A stretch of DNA of 64,000 nt from Puniceibacterium antarcticum (GTDB taxonomy: Bacteria; Pseudomonadota; Alphaproteobacteria; Rhodobacterales; Rhodobacteraceae): contig NZ_AWWI01000040.1 in assembly GCF_002760615.1 (NCBI RefSeq), forward strand, positions 1 through 64,000. Direction: 5' to 3'. Of the stretch, positions 16,311 through 26,342 are shown piece by piece; the first letter of the stretch is position 1; each line of letters begins with the position of its first letter. A program made the position numbers and the translations under genes. The notes under the pieces were generated by a model. The model was not told where the DNA came from, made no database searches, and saw nothing but the letters and a program-made list of their open reading frames with translations.

Positions 16311-17054
16311 TCAGCGGCTTGCATCAGGCTGGAAGGTCGAGAAATCGACCAGCGTACCGAGCATCTGCAAATAGGCGACCAGCGCGTCCATTTCGGAAAT
16401 GCCAGGCTGCCCGTCGAAACTGCGCACCTGGGCGCCGGGATAGCGTTCCAGCAGGCCGTCGTAATCCCCGTCCGGGTTTACCTGCACATTGGCATCCGCC
16501 ACCGCGTTTTCGATCATCTCATCCGTGTAGGGCACACCGACAAAGCGGTGCGTTTTCATCAGCGCGGTCAAGGTTTCAGGTTCAAAGCGTGTCCGGGTGA
16601 GATAATCGTATTTCGGCATCACACTTTCGGGGACCAGCGATTGCGGGTTCGACAAATGCGCCACGTGCCAGTCATCTGAATAGCGCCCGCCAACCCGGGC
16701 CAGATCCGGCCCTGTGCGTTTGCTGCCCCACTGGAACGGATGGTCATACATCGACTCTGCCGCCAGCGAGTAATGGCCATAGCGTTCGTTTTCATCCCGC
16801 ATGGGCCGTATCATCTGGCTGTGGCAGACATAGCAGCCTTCGCGCACATAGATGTCGCGCCCGGCCAGTTCGAGCGGAGAGTAAGGGCGCACGCCCTCCA
16901 CCTCTTCAATCGTGTTCTCCAGCCAGAACAGTGGTGCGATTTCGACAATCCCGCCAATGGTCACCACTAGGAAGGAAAACACCATCAGCAGGGTCGCATT
17001 GCGCTCGATCTTGCTGTGCCGGTCCAGCCATGTTGGTTTTTGTGTCTCGCTCAT
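16311..17054 (-). CDS. ccoO: cbb3 oxidase mono-haem cytochrome c subunit CcoO
   Basis: A 247-residue membrane cytochrome c. It has an N-terminal helix ([21 protein letters not shown]), the family block [18 protein letters not shown], one haem c site CYVCHS near residue 73 followed by QMIRPMRDE, and the conserved [15 protein letters not shown] and PESVMPKYD (methionine ligand). The start at 17054 is eight bases after GGAG; an in-frame ATG two codons earlier overlaps the ccoN stop but is too close to the ribosome site. Confidence 0.95.
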   Translation of the reverse strand: MSETQKPTWLDRHSKIERNATLLMVFSFLVVTIGGIVEIAPLFWLENTIEEVEGVRPYSPLELAGRDIYVREGCYVCHSQMIRPMRDENERYGHYSLAAESMYDHPFQWGSKRTGPDLARVGGRYSDDWHVAHLSNPQSLVPESVMPKYDYLTRTRFEPETLTALMKTHRFVGVPYTDEMIENAVADANVQVNPDGDYDGLLERYPGAQVRSFDGQPGISEMDALVAYLQMLGTLVDFSTFQPDASR

Positions 17055-17059
17055 CGTCA

Positions 17060-18661
17060 TTACTCCGCGGGAATGGCGTTGTTGGGGGCACCCAGATGGG
17101 CAGGCGCTTTGCGGACGGTCATCCACATGTTCCACACCATGATCAGCCCACCGATGAGATAGAGACCCCCACCCGCGGCACGAACCACATACATCGGGAA
17201 CTTGGCGGCAACTGTGTCGGCAAAGGAATTCACGAGGAACCCGTTGGCATCGACTTCACGCCACATCAGGCCTTCCATGATGCCGGTCACCCACATGGAC
17301 GAGGCATAGAGAACGATGCCGATTGTCGCGAGCCAGAAGTGCCAGTTGATTGCCGAGATCGAATACATCCGTTCGCGACCCCAAAGCTTGGGCGTCAGGA
17401 AGTAAAGGCAGCCAAAGGTGATCAGCCCATTCCAGCCAAGCGCGCCGGAATGCACGTGACCAATGGTCCAGTCGGTATAGTGGCTCAGAGAGTTGACCGC
17501 GCGGATTGACATCATCGGACCTTCGAAGGTGGACATGCCGTAGAAGGCAAGCGAGGCCACGAACATACGGATGATCGGGTCGGTGCGGATCTTGTCCCAG
17601 GCACCTTCCAGCGTCATGAGGCCGTTGATCATCCCGCCCCAGCTTGGCATCCACAGCACGATCGAGAACACCATGCCCAGCGTACCGGCCCAGTCAGGCA
17701 GCGCGGTGTAATGCAGGTGGTGCGGACCGGCCCAGATATAAAGGAAGATCAGCGCCCAGAAGTGGATGATCGACAGCTTGTAGGAATAGATCGGGCGTCC
17801 TGCCTGTTTCGGCACAAAATAGTACATCATCCCGAGGAAACCAGCGGTCAGGAAAAAGCCGACGGCATTGTGCCCGTACCACCACTGCACCATGGCATCC
17901 TGCACGCCGGAAAAGACCTGCACGGATTTGGAGCCGAAGATCGACACGGGGACCGAAAGGTTGTTGACCACGTGCAGCATTGCCACGGTGATGATGAAAG
18001 CCAGGTAGAACCAGTTGGCCACATAGATGTGCGGCTCGCGGCGTTTCAGGATCGTGCCGACAAACACGGCAAGGTAGCATAGCCAGACAATGGTCAGCCA
18101 GATGTCGATATACCATTCGGGTTCGGCATATTCCTTGGACTGGGTCGAACCAAGCAGATAGCCCGTTGCGGCCAGCACGATGAACAGCTGATAGCCCCAG
18201 AACACGAACCATGCGAGGTTCCCACCCCAGAGCCGCGCGGCTGAGGTGCGCTGCACCACATAGAACGACGTGGCAATCAGCGCGTTGCCGCCAAAGGCAA
18301 AGATCACCGCAGAGGTGTGCAACGGACGCAGACGGCCAAAGTTCATATAACCTTCGGACCAGTCAAAGTTCAGAACCGGAAAGGCCAACTGAAGCGCGAT
18401 GAACACGCCCACCAGAAACCCGGTCACGCCCCAGAAGGCGGTCGCCACCACGCCGAACCGCACGGGTCCGTCCATATAGCCGCTGGTGTCCACAACTGGT
18501 TTTTCTTCGTCGATCTGCCGCAGCTGCCAGAGGAACATGCCCCCGGCGATCAGCATGATGATGATCGCATGGACCGAATAGGCCAGATCATGCCCGAAAT
18601 TGGCCGCGATCGCCGCCAACAGCGCGATTACCGCGAACATGGCAAGCTTTAGGTAATCCAT
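17060..18661 (-). CDS. ccoN: cbb3 oxidase catalytic subunit I CcoN
   Basis: The 533-residue haem-copper core of the high-affinity cbb3 terminal oxidase, with 12 or more membrane helices. Characteristic stretches are [19 protein letters not shown] (haem b ligand His), [20 protein letters not shown] with the Cu_B His and cross-linked Tyr region, [13 protein letters not shown], and [20 protein letters not shown] with the haem ligands. GGGGAC ten bases upstream supports the ATG at 18661. The promoter region holds a perfect FNR box. It heads the ccoNOQP operon; expression is expected to rise at low oxygen. Confidence 0.97.
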   Translation of the reverse strand: MDYLKLAMFAVIALLAAIAANFGHDLAYSVHAIIIMLIAGGMFLWQLRQIDEEKPVVDTSGYMDGPVRFGVVATAFWGVTGFLVGVFIALQLAFPVLNFDWSEGYMNFGRLRPLHTSAVIFAFGGNALIATSFYVVQRTSAARLWGGNLAWFVFWGYQLFIVLAATGYLLGSTQSKEYAEPEWYIDIWLTIVWLCYLAVFVGTILKRREPHIYVANWFYLAFIITVAMLHVVNNLSVPVSIFGSKSVQVFSGVQDAMVQWWYGHNAVGFFLTAGFLGMMYYFVPKQAGRPIYSYKLSIIHFWALIFLYIWAGPHHLHYTALPDWAGTLGMVFSIVLWMPSWGGMINGLMTLEGAWDKIRTDPIIRMFVASLAFYGMSTFEGPMMSIRAVNSLSHYTDWTIGHVHSGALGWNGLITFGCLYFLTPKLWGRERMYSISAINWHFWLATIGIVLYASSMWVTGIMEGLMWREVDANGFLVNSFADTVAAKFPMYVVRAAGGGLYLIGGLIMVWNMWMTVRKAPAHLGAPNNAIPAE

Positions 18662-18753
18662 GTCAACTGTCCCCAAATGGTTATCTCGGCCGCCTGACAA
18701 AATTCAGAGGGCCGCGTCTTGGGCTGAGTATCTTGAGCGCGCGTCGGGTCGCG

Positions 18754-18767
18754 TTGATCTGAATCAA
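18754..18767. promoter_or_regulatory. Perfect FNR/FnrL box between ccoN and the usp gene
   Basis: TTGATCTGAATCAA matches TTGAT-N4-ATCAA exactly. It lies 92 bases before the ccoN start (minus strand) and 65 bases before the usp start (plus strand), so one site may serve both divergent transcripts. Confidence 0.92.
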
Positions 18768-18832
18768 GGTGAGGGAAGAAAAATAGGATCAGTCTGCCTG
18801 CATAAACCGCACCTCCATGAAGGATTGCTGCA

Positions 18833-19663
18833 ATGGACTTTCCGACCCTCTGCACCCTGCTGCCCGAAAGTGGCGCAGCGCAAACCCTTGAAATGGCAAT
18901 CGCCTGTGCGCGCCGGTTCGAATCGCATCTTGATGTTGTCAGCACAGCAGCGCCTGCGATTGTGACCAGCGACTTTGGCGCCGGATTTGGCGTCAGTGGC
19001 GCCATCATCGCCGACACAATCGAGGAAACCCGCGTCCGGCTGCGCGACAGCGACAGTACAGCCCGCACACGTTTATCCCGCGAAGACATAACCTGGACAA
19101 GTCAGGCGCTGATGGCCGGAGCAGACGGACTGACGCAGACCGTGAAAGAGGCCTGCCGCTTTGCCGATCTGGCCGTCCTGGCCCGCCCGACCAGCGACAA
19201 TTTCGAATCCGAAGTCCTTTTTGATGCGGTGCTGTTCGGCAGCGACCTTCCAATCCTGCTGTGCGACGGTTCGGATCTGCCGAATTTTGACAGCATCACC
19301 ATAGCTTGGGACAGTTCCGATCAGGCATTGGCCGCAACCCGCGCAGCACTGCCCTTGCTGCGGCAGGCCAAGGTCGTGACGATCCTCATGGTGGATCCGC
19401 CGCAGTCGACAGAAGGCCGCTTTGCCCCTGGGGAATGCCTTGCAACCTTCCTGTCGCGGCATGACATAGAGTGCAAAATCGAGCTGCTGCCTCGCATGAA
19501 GGCTCGGATTGCGGATGTCATGAAACAGCACATCCGCGAAACTCAGGCCGATCTGCTGATCATGGGCGCCTATGGTCATTCAAAGCTGCGCGAACAGCTT
19601 CTGGGCGGCGTGACCCGCGAGATGGTCCAGAACTCTGGGGTGTCGTTGTTTCTTGCCCGCTAA
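18833..19663 (+). CDS. Universal stress protein (UspA family)
   Basis: A 276-residue protein in which a clear Usp domain occupies the C-terminal half: VTILMVDPP, then DLLIMGAYGHSKLREQLLGGVTREM, which is the ATP-site G-x2-G-x9-G-[ST]-like region, ending SGVSLFLAR. The N-terminal half (LCTLLPESGAAQTLEMAIACARRF) looks like a degenerate second Usp domain, so the protein is probably a tandem Usp. It is divergent from ccoN and shares the FNR box, and its 3' end meets fnrL with only three bases between. This suggests an oxygen-limitation stress role (inference). Confidence 0.85.
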   Translation: MDFPTLCTLLPESGAAQTLEMAIACARRFESHLDVVSTAAPAIVTSDFGAGFGVSGAIIADTIEETRVRLRDSDSTARTRLSREDITWTSQALMAGADGLTQTVKEACRFADLAVLARPTSDNFESEVLFDAVLFGSDLPILLCDGSDLPNFDSITIAWDSSDQALAATRAALPLLRQAKVVTILMVDPPQSTEGRFAPGECLATFLSRHDIECKIELLPRMKARIADVMKQHIRETQADLLIMGAYGHSKLREQLLGGVTREMVQNSGVSLFLAR

Positions 19664-19666
19664 GGC

Positions 19667-20398
19667 TCAGATAACAGGGGTGAAATCATCTTCACCGGCT
19701 TCGACCTGCAAACGCTCAAAGTCGGGAATGGAGATATCGCGGCTGTCCGTCAGCGCGATCAGTCCCGCCTTGCGCAGCTGTGTGAGCTGCCGACTGACGG
19801 TTTCAATCGTCAACCCAAGGTGGTCGGCAATCGCCTGGCGAGACAGTGGCAGATGCAGCGCGACCGGGGATTTCGGCCCGGAATGCCGCGTGACTGTCGC
19901 CTGCCGCCGCGCCAGCGAAACAAGAAACGACGCGATCTTTTCACGCGCGGTCATCCGGCCCAGCGTCACAGCCATCTCGCGGGCCACGTCAAGTTCGTCC
20001 AGTGTCATGGACAACAGACGCGTCGCGATATGCGGGGTGTCCCGGACCATCCGTTCGAACTGCATGCGTTCGAACCTGCAAAGCGTAACTTCGCTTACCG
20101 CTTCGATGTCGAACAAGGATGTCGCTCGGCCTGGACGTCCGATGAAATCCGCCGGCAGCAGCAGCCCGACGGCCTGCCTGCGCCCATCTTCGAGCGTACG
20201 TGACATCGTGGCACAGCCGCTGACAAGCGATGAAAGATGCGCGAGGGATTCACCGGCCGACGCAATCGTGGCCCCCGGCGCATAGGTCCGATAGCTCTTT
20301 AGCTGTTCAAGAATTGCAAGCTCATGAGGTTCACAATCTGCACAGACTGCAGAGTGACGGATGGGGCAATTCTGGCAGCTTTCGTTGCGGGGTGCCAT
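19667..20398 (-). CDS. fnrL: Anaerobic regulator FnrL (Crp/FNR family)
   Basis: A 243-residue oxygen-sensing transcription factor. Cysteines C8, C11, C19 and C22 in CQNCPIRHSAVCADC, plus C107 in TLCRFER, supply the 4Fe-4S ligands of FNR-type proteins. A cyclic-nucleotide-like beta barrel follows, and the helix-turn-helix LSRQAIADHLGLTIETVSRQL contains the E-x-x-S-R that reads TTGAT. AAGGG seven bases before the ATG at 20398 supports MAPRNES as the start; the frame stays open upstream. Boxes matching its site precede ccoN and ccoG in this window, so it is the probable local activator. Confidence 0.93.
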   Translation of the reverse strand: MAPRNESCQNCPIRHSAVCADCEPHELAILEQLKSYRTYAPGATIASAGESLAHLSSLVSGCATMSRTLEDGRRQAVGLLLPADFIGRPGRATSLFDIEAVSEVTLCRFERMQFERMVRDTPHIATRLLSMTLDELDVAREMAVTLGRMTAREKIASFLVSLARRQATVTRHSGPKSPVALHLPLSRQAIADHLGLTIETVSRQLTQLRKAGLIALTDSRDISIPDFERLQVEAGEDDFTPVI

Positions 20399-20607
20399 GT
20401 TCATACCCTTTGTATGACAATATACGCAGGGCTTTACAATCTGCACGTGTTGCATAGCAGGATCTCTTCTGGCGACCCTGTGCCTCCGCACGCCCATGAT
20501 GTGCTCCCCAATTTGCACTCAGCAGCCCGTGGCCTTTTTCAGGCGGTTCTTTTCACCTCGTGACCTGCTTCCTATATGATCAGAGGTAGGCGAACAGAGG
20601 TTCGGAA

Positions 20608-21540
20608 ATGGGATACTTCAAGACAGCAATTTTGATGGCGGCGATGACCGCGCTCTTCATGGGACTGGGTTATCTGCTGGGCGGCGCGGGCGGCGCGATT
20701 ATTGCGCTGATTTTTGCGGCGGGCATGAACGTCTTCACTTGGTGGTCGTCGGACAAGATGGTGCTGAAAATGCACAATGCCCGCCCCGTCGGCGCGCGGG
20801 ATCCTAGCGGGCTGTCCCAGCTGGTACGCGAGCTGGCCGACAATGCGCGCCTGCCGATGCCCGCCGTCTATGTCATCGACACGCCCCAGCCAAACGCCTT
20901 TGCCACCGGACGCAACCCCGCCAATGCCGCCGTCGCGGTGACCACGGGGCTGATGCAGAGTTTGAGCCGAGAGGAGCTGGCCGGTGTTGTCGCCCACGAG
21001 CTCGCCCATATCCGCAACCATGACACGGCGATCATGACCGTGACCGCAACCTTTGCCGGTGCCATTTCGATGCTGGCGAACTTTGCGCTGTTCTTTGGCG
21101 GCAGCCGCGAACGGATGGGATTTATCGGCACGCTGGCGATGATGTTCTTTGCCCCGATGGCAGCAGCCCTTGTGCAGATGGCAATCAGCCGCACCCGCGA
21201 ATATGCCGCCGACAAGGCGGGTGCGGAAATCTGCGGTCATCCGCTCTGGCTCGCCTCGGCTCTGGAGCGGATTCAGGCGGGCGCCTTACGTATCGACAAT
21301 GTCTCCGCTCAGCGTAACCCCGCAACGGCGCATATGTTCATCATCAACCCGCTGCACGGTGGCAAGCGTGACAACCTGTTTGCCACCCACCCGGCGACCG
21401 AGAACCGCGTCGCCGCGCTGCGGCAGATGGCCGGATCAGCACCCGCCGCCCGTGCTCCGCAGAGCGAGACACTTACCGGAACCTCACATATTCCCAACGT
21501 GCGCCGTGGCGGCAACAGATCGCAGGGCCCATGGAGCTGA
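20608..21540 (+). CDS. htpX: Membrane metalloprotease HtpX
   Basis: A 310-residue M48 zinc protease of membrane protein quality control. N-terminal helices ([20 protein letters not shown] and [19 protein letters not shown]) precede the catalytic motif [13 protein letters not shown] (HExxH near residue 130). Two more helices and the downstream zinc-ligand region [12 protein letters not shown] follow. A Pro/Ser-rich tail ends the protein. Length and order match HtpX. Its last ten bases overlap the CIA30-family gene. Confidence 0.95.
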   Translation: MGYFKTAILMAAMTALFMGLGYLLGGAGGAIIALIFAAGMNVFTWWSSDKMVLKMHNARPVGARDPSGLSQLVRELADNARLPMPAVYVIDTPQPNAFATGRNPANAAVAVTTGLMQSLSREELAGVVAHELAHIRNHDTAIMTVTATFAGAISMLANFALFFGGSRERMGFIGTLAMMFFAPMAAALVQMAISRTREYAADKAGAEICGHPLWLASALERIQAGALRIDNVSAQRNPATAHMFIINPLHGGKRDNLFATHPATENRVAALRQMAGSAPAARAPQSETLTGTSHIPNVRRGGNRSQGPWS

Positions 21541-22034
21541 ACACGCCCGACAAGCAATTGATGAAACTGTCTCCAGTCTGGGAATATATCGCAGACGGTG
21601 TCATGGGCGGCATATCGAAGGGACAGCTGAAGCCCCAGAATCTGAACGGGCGCAATGCGATGCGCCTGACCGGCCAGGTGTCGCTCGACAACAATGGTGG
21701 CTTTGTGCAGATGGCCTTTGATCTACGCCCTGACGGATGCGCCTTTGACGCAAGCACTTGGAGCGGCATTGAACTCGATGTGCTGGGCAATAGCGAAACT
21801 TATGACCTGCGCCTGCGCACAGATCAACTGAACCGCCCTTGGCAGTCATTCCGAACAGATTTCACCGCACCGTCCAACTGGATAACCCGCCGCGTTGCCT
21901 TTGCCGACATGCAACCGCACCGAACCGAACAGCGCTTTAATCCGGCGCATCTGCGTCGGATCGGTGTGCTGGGGATCGGTCGGGAATTTGCTGCGGATGT
22001 CGCTGTTTCTGCGGTCCGGCTTTACCGCGACTGA
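21531..22034 (+). CDS. CIA30-family protein (NADH:ubiquinone oxidoreductase intermediate-associated type)
   Basis: A 167-residue protein of the CIA30 family, a galactose-binding-like beta fold known from a mitochondrial complex I assembly factor; bacterial roles are unclear. Typical stretches are [17 protein letters not shown], the pattern [40 protein letters not shown] and the closing [20 protein letters not shown]. It overlaps the htpX 3' end by ten bases, so the two are co-translated. No signal peptide is seen, so it is probably cytoplasmic. Confidence 0.8.
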   Translation: MELNTPDKQLMKLSPVWEYIADGVMGGISKGQLKPQNLNGRNAMRLTGQVSLDNNGGFVQMAFDLRPDGCAFDASTWSGIELDVLGNSETYDLRLRTDQLNRPWQSFRTDFTAPSNWITRRVAFADMQPHRTEQRFNPAHLRRIGVLGIGREFAADVAVSAVRLYRD

Positions 22035-22228
22035 AGCAAGAGCCGAAGACACAGCAGCACCTGCCGCCACAAAGCCGCTCATTGCACGAAACCTGACCAC
22101 TGCACGTTGTCTGCGGGCATCCTTGGACATCAGATCGCCCAACGGTGTGCCTTACGGGCGCGCGCACCTTGTAGCCCAACCGATGCCGACGCATGCTGAA
22201 CCCGGAACCGCAAAAGGGAATGTCTAAC

Positions 22229-23485
22229 ATGAAAGTCGTCGTAATGGGTGCCGGGGTCATCGGCGTGACCACAGCGTATTACCTTGCCAAAGGTGGGGCA
22301 CAGGTCACGGTGCTGGACCGTCAGGCCGGCCCGGGACTTGAGACAAGCTATGCCAATGCGGGCGAACTCAGCTATGGCATGACATCGCCTTGGGCGGCGC
22401 CCGGCATTCCGGTGAAGGCGCTGAAATGGCTGTTCATGAAACGCCGCCCGCTGTTCATCTGGCCCCTCATCAGCCCCACCATGTGGAAGTGGAGCCTGCA
22501 GATGATCGGCAACTGCAACGACGAAAGCTATCGCATCAACAAGGGCAGAATGGTGCGTATTTCGAACTATTCGCGCGATGTGATGCCGGATCTGATCGCC
22601 GAAACGGGCATCGAATACGACGGTCGCGCGCAGGGCACGTTGCAGCTGTTCCGCACCGCCAAGCAGATGAAGGGGTCCAAGGCCGATCAGGAGATTCTGG
22701 CGGAATACGGCAGCCCTTACGAGGTGTTGGGCCGCGACGCCTGCATCGCCGCCGAACCGGCGCTGGCCGAGGTGCGCGACAAATTCGTCGGTGGCTTGCA
22801 GCTGACCGCCGACCGCACCGGGGATTGCAGGATGTTCACCATCGCACTGGCAAAGAAATGTGCCGAAATGGGTGTCGAATTCCAGTATGGCCAGTCCATC
22901 CGCGCCATTGCGATCGAGAACGGAAAGGTGGCCGGCGTTGATACCGAAGTCGCCGGGCGCATCACCGGGGATGCCTATGTCTGCGCCTTGGGCAGCTACG
23001 GCCCGCGCGTTCTGAACCCCATCGGGGTCAGGCTTCCCGTCTACCCGATCAAAGGCTATTCGGTCACCCTGCCTGTCACCGACGACGCCTATGCGCCGCA
23101 ATCCACGCTTATGGATGAAACCCACAAGGTTGCGATTACCCGGTTGGGTGACCGCATCCGTGTCGCGGGCACAGCAGAGATTGCAGGCTATTCCAACCGC
23201 CTTGGCCCGCATGCGACCGATACGGTCAAACACGTGATCAACGACCTGTTCCCCAAGGGCGGCGATATTTCCAAGGCTGAAGGCTGGACCGGCCTGCGCC
23301 CGATGACGCCCGACGGCACACCGGTTCTGGGTGGGTCCAGATATGAAAACCTGTTCCTGAACACCGGTCACGGCACGTTGGGCTGGACGATGGCCGCAGG
23401 CTCTGCCCGGGCAGTGGCCGATGTGGTGCTGGGCAAGATGCCCGAAATTTCGATGGAGGGACTGACCGCGGATCGCTACAGTTGA
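22229..23485 (+). CDS. dadA: D-amino acid dehydrogenase, small subunit type
   Basis: A 418-residue FAD enzyme that oxidises D-amino acids to 2-oxo acids and passes electrons to the respiratory chain. It follows E. coli DadA closely: MKVVVMGAGVIGVTTAYYL (FAD fold), LETSYANAGELSYG, SPWAAPGIPVKALKWLF, NKGRMVRISNYSRD, LQLFRTAKQM, YPIKGYSVTLPV, and WTGLRPMTPDGTPVLG near the end with NTGHGTLGWTMA. The ATG at 22229 lies eight bases after AGGGAA; an ATG three codons earlier is too close. No alanine racemase or Lrp regulator is adjacent. Confidence 0.93.
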   Translation: MKVVVMGAGVIGVTTAYYLAKGGAQVTVLDRQAGPGLETSYANAGELSYGMTSPWAAPGIPVKALKWLFMKRRPLFIWPLISPTMWKWSLQMIGNCNDESYRINKGRMVRISNYSRDVMPDLIAETGIEYDGRAQGTLQLFRTAKQMKGSKADQEILAEYGSPYEVLGRDACIAAEPALAEVRDKFVGGLQLTADRTGDCRMFTIALAKKCAEMGVEFQYGQSIRAIAIENGKVAGVDTEVAGRITGDAYVCALGSYGPRVLNPIGVRLPVYPIKGYSVTLPVTDDAYAPQSTLMDETHKVAITRLGDRIRVAGTAEIAGYSNRLGPHATDTVKHVINDLFPKGGDISKAEGWTGLRPMTPDGTPVLGGSRYENLFLNTGHGTLGWTMAAGSARAVADVVLGKMPEISMEGLTADRYS

Positions 23486-23553
23486 TCGCCCAGTGATCCC
23501 TTGCGCGTCCCACATTGTCCCGACAGTATTGGACGAGGCACTAGGAGGAAGTC

Positions 23554-24873
23554 ATGCAAAAGGAGATCTTGGCGGTTTTGGTCTATCTCGCCGCCGCAAT
23601 GTCGGCTGTAGCCGCTGACCTTCCAGCACTGGCGACCGACGCGGCCTATGCGCCGGTTGACCCGGCCGAGGCTGCGCTGGGGCAGGTGCTGTTCTACGAT
23701 CCGATCCTCTCGGGCAATCGCGAGGTATCCTGCGCCACCTGCCACCATCCCCGCTTTGGCACCAGCGACGGGCTGTCCCTGTCGCTGGGCGATGGCGGCA
23801 TCGGACTTGGTCCTGACCGCGTTGCGGACCCCAAAAACATGCCAGAGGCACGTGTGCCCCGCAACGCCCCCGCCCTGTTCAACCTTGGCGCGCTTGAGTT
23901 CACCCACCTGTTTGACGATGGACGGATCGAAGTCGATCTTGCCCGGCCCAGCGGGTTTCGCACCCCGCTGGACGACGACATGGTGGCGGGTTTTGCCTCG
24001 CTTCTATCTGCGCAGACCATGTTCCCCGTGCTCAGCGCGGATGAGATGGCTGGCCATGTGCAGGAAAACGAGATTGCCCGCGCGGTGCGCCAAGGCATTC
24101 TGACAGGTAAGGGCGGCGCCTGGGATCTGATCGCGCGCCGGGTTGCTACAGTGCCAGGCTATGCTGCGCGGTTTCCACAGGTCTATCCTCATATAAGCGG
24201 ACCAGAGGACATCGCCTTCACAGACATCTCGAACGCCATCGCGGCCTTCATGGCGCTGGAATGGCGGTCGGACACATCGCCGTTCGATGCCTATCTGCGG
24301 GGCACGTCTGCCCTGCCCGCACCGGCCATGACCGGCCTGAACCTGTTCTATGGGCGCGCAGGTTGCAGCACCTGCCATTCCGGCATGTTCCAGACCGATC
24401 ACGGCTTTCACGCAATGGGTGCGCCACAGATCGGCCCCGGCAAGGCTGCGAAATTCGAATTTCATTCCCGAGATGAGGGCCGTTTTCGCGTGACAGGCAG
24501 AAATGAGGATTTTTTTGCCTTTCGAACCCCGTCTCTGCGCAACGTCGCCCTGACTGCGCCCTATGGTCATGCCGGTGCACATGCCGATCTGGCGGGGTTT
24601 ATTGCCGCCCATGCCGATCCGTTTGCAGGGCTGCACAACTATGACCTTACTCAGGCCATCCTGCCAAAACTGCCGTTTGACGATGCAATCATCATGCAGG
24701 ATACGGAAGAAGTCGCCGCGATTGCTGCGGCCGCCAAATGGTCCGTCGCTTTATCCGACGCTGAAATCACCGCCCTCGTGGCGTTTCTCGACACGCTCAC
24801 CGACCCCGCTGCCCTGAAAGGTCGCCTAGGGATTCCGGCCACAGTTCCAAGTGGGCTGCCGGTGGCACGCTGA
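23554..24873 (+). CDS. Di-haem cytochrome c peroxidase / MauG-like protein
   Basis: A 439-residue periplasmic cytochrome c peroxidase-family protein. A signal peptide (LAVLVYLAAAMSAVAA) is followed by LGQVLFYDPILSGNREVSCATCHHP with the first haem site (CATCH, near residue 64), then RNAPALFNLG. The second haem site is CSTCHS, near residue 271. After it come the ligand region FRTPSLRNVALTAPYGHAG and YDL/LSDAEITALVAFLDTL, as in the family. AGGAGG precedes the start. The gene faces a CRTAC1-like gene with two bases between stops. Whether it is a true H2O2 peroxidase or a MauG/MbnH-type protein modifier cannot be settled by eye. Confidence 0.88.
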   Translation: MQKEILAVLVYLAAAMSAVAADLPALATDAAYAPVDPAEAALGQVLFYDPILSGNREVSCATCHHPRFGTSDGLSLSLGDGGIGLGPDRVADPKNMPEARVPRNAPALFNLGALEFTHLFDDGRIEVDLARPSGFRTPLDDDMVAGFASLLSAQTMFPVLSADEMAGHVQENEIARAVRQGILTGKGGAWDLIARRVATVPGYAARFPQVYPHISGPEDIAFTDISNAIAAFMALEWRSDTSPFDAYLRGTSALPAPAMTGLNLFYGRAGCSTCHSGMFQTDHGFHAMGAPQIGPGKAAKFEFHSRDEGRFRVTGRNEDFFAFRTPSLRNVALTAPYGHAGAHADLAGFIAAHADPFAGLHNYDLTQAILPKLPFDDAIIMQDTEEVAAIAAAAKWSVALSDAEITALVAFLDTLTDPAALKGRLGIPATVPSGLPVAR

Positions 24874-24875
24874 CA

Positions 24876-26342
24876 TCAGGGGCGGGTCAGAAACAGGACT
24901 TTGTCGGCCCGACTGTAACCGGTGGTTTTTATTCCATCCGGCCAGATTACCGACACTTCGGCCTCGGACACCTCCCCCAGACCGAAATGTAATGGCAGCG
25001 CCTGCCCACCCGCATGGCCACCGCCCACAGTGACTTCCTGCACCTGACCGTTCACTGTGACCAGCGCCCCAACGGCGTTGCGGTTACCGCCCGGTTGGGT
25101 CAGCGCCACCTGCAGCCAGTGACCGGTGTCTGCGGTCACATTGCGATACAGTTCCAGCGGTGCGCGGCGGTTCGACACCAGCAGATCCAGCCGCCCGTCG
25201 CCGTCGAAATCCGCAAGGGCCGCGCCACGGGACCGGTCGGTTGTGGCAACCCCTGCCTCGGCAGCCGCCTCAACAAAGGTACCGTCCGCTTGCTGCATCA
25301 GCAAATTGTTGGGATCGTGTATCGCCATGCCCGGCATCTGATCCACATTTCCCTTGGCAATGAAAAGATCGGCGCGCCCGTCGTTGTCCACATCTCCGAA
25401 CTGCGCATGCCACCCGGTCGAGGGGCGCCCGTCATCACCCACATGGGGCCGCGTCGCATAGGTGCCGATGGCATAGGGCGCCCCGGCATAGGTTCCATCC
25501 GCCTGTGCGATCTGCAACAACTGATCCCCCATCGAGGTCATCATAACTTCGTCCCGGCCGTCCCCCGTCAGGTCGCGGCTGGCAATACCCATCCCCCAGA
25601 GCGAGACCTTTGCCCAGCCGTCCTCCGCATCTAGGAACCTGCCCAGCTTGATGTCCCACATCTGCTCATACCCCCCCTTCACGTAATAATGCCGGTCATT
25701 CGAGATGCGCAGGCTGAGGAGCCCCCGGGCATCCCGCGCGGCCAGCATCGACAAGCTGCAAAATCCCGGCGCGAGCGTTTCGTCGCGAAAGCCACTGGCG
25801 TCAGGGATCAGCAGGGTGTTTGTGTCACAGGCATAAAACGGGCCATCGGGATTGGCACGGTCGACATAGTGGCCCACGGCCATCTGCGGTCGCCCCTCAT
25901 CCGTCCACCAGGCGGTAAAGGCCGTGCTCCATTGATCGCTTTTCCGCAGGCCCCAGTTGTCGGTCGCGTCGGAAAAGGCACAGTCAGGCGCGCCGCGCAA
26001 CATCACATCCGGACCGACACGCAGCACATACAAATCCATCCATCCGTCGCTATCCAAATCCAGCGGATAGGCACCGGTCATCCCTGTAAGCGGCATCAGC
26101 GGCACCTCGGCAAACGTAAAAGCCCGGGTATTGCGCAGCAGGATAGCTGGGGCATCTCCGCCTGCGGCAAAGATATCCGGCCGCTGGTCCCCATCACAAT
26201 CGAAAACCGCAACACCGCCGCGGACAAAATGCTCCCAGCCACCGGAATAGATATGCTTGGGCAAGGAATCGGAATGATCCTCAAACAGCGGGGCGGCCCC
26301 TGCAGTTGTTGCAAGAAGGCAATACAACAGAATGCGGATCAT
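24876..26342 (-). CDS. Secreted FG-GAP repeat / ASPIC-UnbV (CRTAC1-like) protein
   Basis: A 488-residue exported beta-propeller protein. After a signal peptide (IRILLYCLLATTAGA) come repeated calcium-type motifs of the VCBS/FG-GAP kind: FDCDGDQRPDIFAAGGD, LDSDGWMDLYV, LTGDGRDEVMM, GDVDNDGRADLFIAKG, ADFDGDGRLDLLVSNRR. The C-terminus is an ASPIC/UnbV domain (VGGGHAGGQALPLHFGLGE, VSVIWPDG). The ATG at 26342 overlaps the stop of the ROK regulator gene (ATGA), and an in-frame TTG slightly upstream is less likely. It converges with the di-haem peroxidase. Bacterial CRTAC1-like proteins have no settled function. Confidence 0.85.
   Translation of the reverse strand: MIRILLYCLLATTAGAAPLFEDHSDSLPKHIYSGGWEHFVRGGVAVFDCDGDQRPDIFAAGGDAPAILLRNTRAFTFAEVPLMPLTGMTGAYPLDLDSDGWMDLYVLRVGPDVMLRGAPDCAFSDATDNWGLRKSDQWSTAFTAWWTDEGRPQMAVGHYVDRANPDGPFYACDTNTLLIPDASGFRDETLAPGFCSLSMLAARDARGLLSLRISNDRHYYVKGGYEQMWDIKLGRFLDAEDGWAKVSLWGMGIASRDLTGDGRDEVMMTSMGDQLLQIAQADGTYAGAPYAIGTYATRPHVGDDGRPSTGWHAQFGDVDNDGRADLFIAKGNVDQMPGMAIHDPNNLLMQQADGTFVEAAAEAGVATTDRSRGAALADFDGDGRLDLLVSNRRAPLELYRNVTADTGHWLQVALTQPGGNRNAVGALVTVNGQVQEVTVGGGHAGGQALPLHFGLGEVSEAEVSVIWPDGIKTTGYSRADKVLFLTRP

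Noticed and set aside
22130-23515. 461-codon open frame antisense to dadA
   Set aside because: Mirror frame of a highly conserved gene without domain signatures or a ribosome site.
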